Below the pieces are notes generated by a model. It saw nothing but the letters and a program-made list of their open reading frames with translations, did no database searches and was not told the origin of the DNA. A DNA stretch of 64,000 bases from Euryodendron excelsum. Its lineage: Eukaryota > Streptophyta > Magnoliopsida > Ericales > Pentaphylacaceae. Positions 58,924 to 64,000 of the stretch are shown one piece after another (the first letter of the stretch is position 1; each line of letters starts with the position of its first letter). A program made the translations under genes and the position numbers. The stretch covers positions 14,299,501 through 14,363,500 of the forward strand of contig CM065399.1 of NCBI GenBank assembly GCA_033060915.1, read 5' to 3'.

Positions 58924-60167
58924 TGTAAGCACCCCGTTTTTGCTTGTCGGCAATTTGTGGTCCGTCTGAACTCATATTCAAACCAACGCAGACATATTCA
59001 AGTTCAAATCAACTTTTCAAACTAAATTCAATCAATTCATTGCTTCGCGGGCCCAATAGGCCTAATAGAAGCAAAATGACTAAAATGTCCTTGCTGCATT
59101 GCTCGGTCCAATTCCAGTTGGCACGTCTTTCCAAATATGGTAAGTCCCCGTTTCAATCTCAATTCTAAGTTCAAAATCCAATCCAATTCTAGTTCAAATC
59201 AAATCTGGCACGTCTTTCAAAAAAGTTGATCCTTCAGACCGGTAAGTTCATCCAGTTTGGCATATTTTTTGAGAAATTTTTTTGGAATAGTAAGTCCCTT
59301 CAAATTCGTTGACCGGGATGAGACCCAAGTCCCCGAGATGGTAGAATGGTTCACTTTTGGCACCTATTAGCCCGTCAATGTAGAATGTTTGTTATTCGAC
59401 ACACCTTTCGAGAAAGCTGATTCTTCAGACGATAAGTCCACATAACAACTTTTCGAGATCAAGCAGTCTCTAGGAATGAACGCGAACCGCTAGAGTAATG
59501 AAAACACTCGCAAACATCACAACTGTCGGAGTGGTGAAAACACTCGTAAATAGGTCGACATTGGGAATTGCCAACAAAACCCTTATGTCATGGGATCGAA
59601 CACGTCTCTTGGCCGCGACACGTTTACCAAAGGACGGGATACCTTTGGAAACTTACTCATCACAAACTATTAGGGTGACAGAAACAATCAAAACCCAGGT
59701 CAACACCAGTGCTTGCTAGCCTATTCTGGTGAAAAATGACCAAATTGCCCGTAGGGCCTTTCTGACACGCCTCTCGAGAAAGTACGTAAGTCCTCAGAGT
59801 GGTAAGTCTACCTTTCCAAGATTGTCCTAAAGATAATTTGGCACGTTCAAGTTCCTTGTAGTCGGTTCCGGACCAATTTCGAGACTATCTAGTCAAAATG
59901 ACAATTTTGTCCCTAGGCATCTGATCGCCCTAGGAACCATACCGATTCTGGGTATCAAATCGGTAACCTCCTAAGGATGCTTCTAATAGCATTTCCAACC
60001 TTTCAATGCATTTCTAGAGCATTCCGAGTTGATTCTAGCAAGCTCGGTGCAAAATAATTATTTTGCCACTAGTGGACCGGTCGCCTTTTCTAACCACGTC
60101 GGCTCTGGGCATCAAATCGGAAATTTCTCGAAACACTCTCAATAGTATTTTCAAACTTCAAGCCTGT
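58924..60167 (+). repeat. 5' part (U3) of a Tat/Ogre-like LTR, plus strand
   Basis: Starts TGTAAGCACCCCG and follows 9748-11000 closely through the whole U3 unit (59280-59420 equals 10090-10210; 59480-59720 equals 10290-10530). Ends abruptly at about 60167. It was inserted into the Copia gag region at 58923. Confidence 0.85.
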
Positions 60168-60250
60168 CGCGCAAAGATTTTTCGCACTCGAGGAATACAC
60201 GCACAAGTGGAAAAAACATAGTACTCTCTCGTTAAAATGAGTAGGGATAG
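60168..60250 (-). repeat. Inverted 3' tip of a Tat/Ogre LTR
   Basis: On the minus strand this reads AACGAGAGAGTACTATG .. TCGAGTGCGAAAAATC .. GCGCGACAG, the 3' end of the same LTR family (compare 13780-13840 and 18262-18341). It therefore abuts the U3 piece in opposite orientation, which points to a rearrangement rather than a simple solo LTR. Confidence 0.7.
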
Positions 60251-62089
60251 AGCCTTCTCTTCTAAAAAAAAGTATTGGTCACTCAAACAAAACCCTGCAA
60301 AACAAAAAAAAGAAGAGGTGGGGGGGGATCAGACTTTCACATCAACATAATGCATTTGCAGTTCAAGAAAAGTGCCAAGTTATCATGATTCGCACCATCA
60401 AAATTTGCTTGTATAAATCACGAAGAGGCATTTGTTAGCACACAAATTTTAATTGAATATTTCTAAATGAGGTGACACGTAGAGCCCCTAACATGTAGCA
60501 TTGGAATCAAGTTTTGAAGATGACGATTTGAATTCAAATAATTCTGGAGGATGATATCTTTGTATTGAATTGAAGATAACAATAAATATCCAAAATTCAA
60601 ACTCAAATAAAAAATAAAAAGCCTCATCCAAAAGACTATAAATAAGAGGGTCATCTCTCTAGAGAAGGGACTTGAAAAATTCAACTTATAGAGATTCAGA
60701 AATCAAGAAATCAATGGGAGATTCAAAAAGAGAAAAGACCAGTCTTGAAAAATCAGAAAAATAAAAAATATTTTAAGGCTTATAAAGATTGAAGTGCAGC
60801 TGAAGACAACGGTGATTTGACAATTAAGTATTTGAAAAATTCCATAAATGACAATCTATAGGCAAAAGATTTCAACCCTTATGTTATTTGTGAAGGGTGT
60901 TAACCCCACATATTTTATAAATAAGATTTCGAAACCTACGAAATGCAATAAAGATATTTTCTTCACATGTTTCTTTTTCCTAGTTTTATTATTTATTAAT
61001 CGAAGATCTTATTTTGTCAAACAAGTAATTAACAATATGAATTTTTCAGATAGAAAATAGGAGTGCACAAACTTTAAATAATCAACATTGTAAATACTAT
61101 ACAGTAAATTTTGTAAATACAAAATTCGAAATCCAGACCCAAACTTTTTGAGTTTGAAATTTGTGTCGACAAATGCAGTTAATTATTCCCTAGGCATTGT
61201 AAAAGAAAAAAGAAACAGAAAAAAATACCTTGTGGCTATTTTACACTTTTTTTTTTCGTATTTCTGTCTTTTTCCAAGAATTAATGGTGTAAAATTGATT
61301 TTATATCATTCTTCCCTTGATTTCTCTTAGTTTGGTTTGTCTGCACATCGGCTCCATTTGGTAGAGCTTAAATTTAACTTTTTTATTTTGTCTTTTTTGC
61401 TTATAAGCATAGAAGTTGAATTTTTTTTTTTTAAACTTTTTTGCTATTATAAACTATCAAAAGTAAAAAAGCAAAAAAGTAAAAAAAAAAATCATTTCAC
61501 ATGAAAATATCAATATGGATGTCTAAAATTACGGTAAACAATTTATATCCAAGGACTATATCGGCAAGTACCTAGTTTAGTGGACTTCTAGAGTTGAATG
61601 TTGAGAAAAAATTAGGACAGAGTCAAACTGTCATTCAATATACGATGATCGGTGTCCATTACAATTTTCTTTTCGAGTGTACCTTGAATAGGGGAAAAAT
61701 AAAATTCACAATTACAGTATAAAATTTGTGCCCCGTGATAATGAAGATCAAGGATATAGAAAATTCATACAATATTTATGTATGTAATGAGGTAGGTGAA
61801 TGAGTATTTTATTTTAAAATAAATGTAGTTTTTAATTACAAAAATGTTGTTGTCAAAGCATTCTAGTAAGAATTTTTTTTTTAAACAATTTTTGGTAGAA
61901 GAATAGCATTTTCTAACTTAAAAAAAAAGAAAAAAAAGTTGTGCTTTCACTGATATAATGAGTTGTGAATTTAGTACTTCTCTCAATATATTTTGAAGAA
62001 TAATGATCCCTTTCGTTTGTAGTGAATGTTGATTTTTTTTTTACTCTTTTTTTTTTTTTTTTTTTTTTCTTGTGCCTTCCACGGCGCCC
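60251..62089. other. AT-rich region, possible worn LTR
   Basis: No conserved reading frame. A TATAAATA at 60638-60645 with AATAAAG near 60947, about 300 bp downstream, together with TGTTAGCACAC at 60432 and a ..GTGTCGACA at about 61172, could be promoter, polyadenylation signal and ends of a 740-bp LTR. 61340-61480 looks like the T-rich/A-rich end of a MITE. None of this is secure. Confidence 0.35.
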
Positions 62090-62450
62090 ACCCTATATGG
62101 ATTTTACGCTTAATTACTTGAAAATTCCTTATGCGACCAGGGAGGGATAGGAGGCCGAGGCCCCATCCAAGAAAAGAGGAGGGAGATTTGGGTCTCCAGC
62201 CAGTAAGCTCATGGATCAAGCACTTTTATATCATAAACGACTCCATAATAGAGCATCAATAATGATTCGTCCATAATTAGATGATTCTGTTCATGAAAAC
62301 GCAATAGTTTTTTCATACCAACTTAGCTGTTCACCGCTACTATAGACATAAGTTATAATAACTGGTATACCATAAGTTGGCCTAACCCAGTTCTCTCATA
62401 CTAGGGTTGGCTCTTCATACTCAGTGACAGGCCCATGAATTTTCTCCAGT
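62090..62450 (-). pseudogene. Organellar LSU rRNA fragment, 3' part (probably mitochondrial 26S), nuclear copy
   Basis: Minus strand contains the sarcin-ricin loop context (AGTATGAGAGAACTGG, at 62387-62402), the following GGTTAGGCCAACTTATGGTA segment and AGCTAAGTTGGTATGAAAAA, all as at the 3' end of bacterial-type large-subunit rRNA. Wording fits plant mitochondrial 26S better than plastid 23S. 62090-62280 would be the 3' terminal and flanking part. Diverged and interrupted, so not a functional rRNA. Confidence 0.75.
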
Positions 62451-63599
62451 GCAGGCAAAAAATAATCTTAAATAATTATTTGCAAATAAAATGATAAATT
62501 TTAAGAAAATGCATATGATACGATAATATTCAAAACTCTATATATTGATATCCAATGTTTTGTACACAAAACAACATTTAGATTAATCTGTCAATCAATA
62601 ATAATACCGTTCGTTGTTTCATATTCTGATATCTTTGCAAAATAAATTGCATAATTGTATAAAAATAAATCGTAAACAAATCTTCATAAATTTCAAGACC
62701 AAACAACGTTTAATTCAAGAATTAAACAAGGTAGTGAGGAGGAAAAAATATATATCAACATCAATTAAGAAAAATATATCCACGAATTGAACACAAATTC
62801 TTCCATAAGCTGTAAGTAATTATGAGATACATATATCATAGCATTACAGGAAAACATATACAATTTCAATTTTTTTGTAAGAAGAAAAAAAAAGTAAAGA
62901 ATAGCAATCACAATCTTGTTATTCTTCAAAACTAAAGACTTGGCCTTTTTTTTTTTTTTTTTCAGTAAGTTGACTATTGCAATATTTGTACTAGCGTTAA
63001 TAATGAAAGAAAGTAAAAGAGAATGATCCGAACAGGAATTCAAGCCTTACAGATCTACGACATTTAGGTCATTCAACAACTTCCTCAAGCGAGTGTCAAC
63101 GTTGGACACAACAGCCAATTTCGGTAAAAACAATATTCTCAACTAAATTGCGTTTTTATTTCTTTGCTCTATTGCTCGTAGTATATACATATAAAAACAA
63201 CACAATTTTGCTAAAGAGAGAAAATAATTAAGACTTGAGCCACCTGGTAGTTTTTTACCTTTGCATTTTATAGTACTCTGCTACTGATTGTTCTAAGTTT
63301 TTGGAGAGATGTTAGTGGTCTTTGTTATCTCTAATTTCGGCTTGTTCAACATGAAGGCTCGAATGGAGGAGAGAGACCATAGAGGGATTATTCTTTAGGG
63401 CTTAGGATTTTTTGGCCCATTTGGGTGTCTTTTAAATAGGTGTCGGCTTGGGTGAAAAAATTTTTGAAATGGGTATTAGGTTTGTGTTTGGGTTTGAGTC
63501 GAGCAAAATTCATTTTTAAATGGCTCAGATAAACTTTTATTTTTATTTTTTTAAGTTTTAGTGGATGTGACTGACACCACTCGGACACACGTGGATCTT
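62451..63599. other. Foreign DNA splitting the rRNA fragment
   Basis: About 1.15 kb of AT-rich sequence, with no rRNA similarity, lies between two rRNA pieces that are about 200 nt apart in the intact molecule. No clear terminal repeats or duplication and no reading frame of note. Confidence 0.6.
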
Positions 63600-63945
63600 T
63601 CATTGTTTCTAATTCTCCCTTTAATACTAATGGCAGATAGAAAGCAAACTGTCTCACGACATTCTAAACCAAACTCGCATAGCACTTGAATCGGTGAACA
63701 ACCAACTCTTGGGACCTTTAACCTCGGGATGTAATAAGTTGACATTGAGGTGCCAATCGACTCCGTCAATAAAAGCTCTCGGGCGTCAATAGCCTGTTAT
63801 CCTTGATGTACCTTTAATTCATTGTGCGAAATCCCTTCCATACGGGACTTTAAGATCACCATGGTCGACTTTTGCCTCTGTTCGACCATTACACTGATGA
63901 GCATAATCTAAGCTTGAGCTGCCTTTGCTCATCTCTCTTAAATAC
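63600..63945 (-). pseudogene. Organellar LSU rRNA fragment, peptidyl-transferase domain part, nuclear copy
   Basis: Minus strand reads AGGATAACAGGCT (63791-63803), GGCACCTCAATGTC, GGTCCCAAGAGTTGG and GTCGTGAGACAGTTTGC .. TATCTGCC, in the order found around positions 2430-2640 of E. coli numbering. CTCCGTCAATAAAAGCTCT (plus strand) fits plant mitochondrial 26S. Many C-to-T and G-to-A differences. Similarity seems to continue weakly to about 63945. Confidence 0.85.
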
Positions 63946-64000
63946 TTAAAATCTTTGGAAACAAATTATGGCATATGCGTAAGACATTTTATCAGGCCAA

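Noticed and set aside
60432..61172. Complete solo LTR or viral promoter region
   Set aside because: A TATA box and a polyadenylation-like signal are present, but ends, target duplication and PBS are not convincing. Kept only as a remark under the AT-rich region.
61983..62219. 78-codon minus frame with poly-Lys
   Set aside because: Overlaps the rRNA-derived copy and a poly-T tract. No protein support.

Overview
This is a gene-poor, repeat-dominated stretch of a plant nuclear genome, most likely a eudicot. The signs are plant En/Spm (CACTA) transposase domains with plant introns, Ty3/Gypsy Tat/Ogre-like and Athila-like LTRs, Ty1/Copia Sirevirus-like debris, a plant F-box fragment, a plant MHK-type kinase pseudogene, and an antisense fragment of organellar (probably mitochondrial) large-subunit rRNA. 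No intact conserved host gene is visible. The only plausible intact small host gene is a His/Gly-rich 78-residue reading frame at 41525-41761 with its own TATA box.

Layout. 1-25511 is a nest of long (4-5+ kb) LTRs of two related Tat/Ogre-like subtypes in both orientations (1-5751 minus, 5755-7480 plus, 9748-13840 plus, 17620-18341 plus, 18897-23885 minus, 24776-25511 minus). Between them lie a decayed Athila-like gag region (7480-9747), another LTR element in minus orientation (14021-17640) and a Copia 3' end (18342-18896). No pol gene survives there.

25512-39939 is a 14.4-kb CACTA transposon with unusually long (about 2 kb) terminal inverted arms. It carries two minus-strand genes. The TNP2-like transposase (36786-33344) has two in-frame nonsense codons. 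The second gene, TNPA/Tnp1-like (33137-27998), can be reconstructed over nine exons and is interrupted only by a 57-bp homopolymer that puts its two halves out of frame.

39940-49809 holds small repeats, a foldback MITE-like element (40681-41369), the His/Gly-rich gene, a direct duplication (42398-43729 and 46605-47953), a short Copia-type non-autonomous element with perfect ATATA target duplication (43735-46002), and a Harbinger-type MITE with TTA duplication (47982-48691) whose empty site is preserved in a paralogous copy. A broken F-box-associated domain follows.

49810-55765 is a second CACTA element, flanked by a perfect AAG duplication. It has captured seven-plus exons, introns included, of a MAK/MHK-family protein kinase and also contains a 172-bp tandem satellite. 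It sits beside a Sirevirus-like Copia LTR (55771-56765, minus) and its gag remnant (58214-58900), which is itself cut by a Tat/Ogre LTR fragment (58924-60167). The right end (62090-63945) is the rRNA-derived insert, split by about 1.15 kb of foreign DNA and rich in C-to-T type changes. The order of insertion can be read in several places, so the window works as a small transposon stratigraphy.
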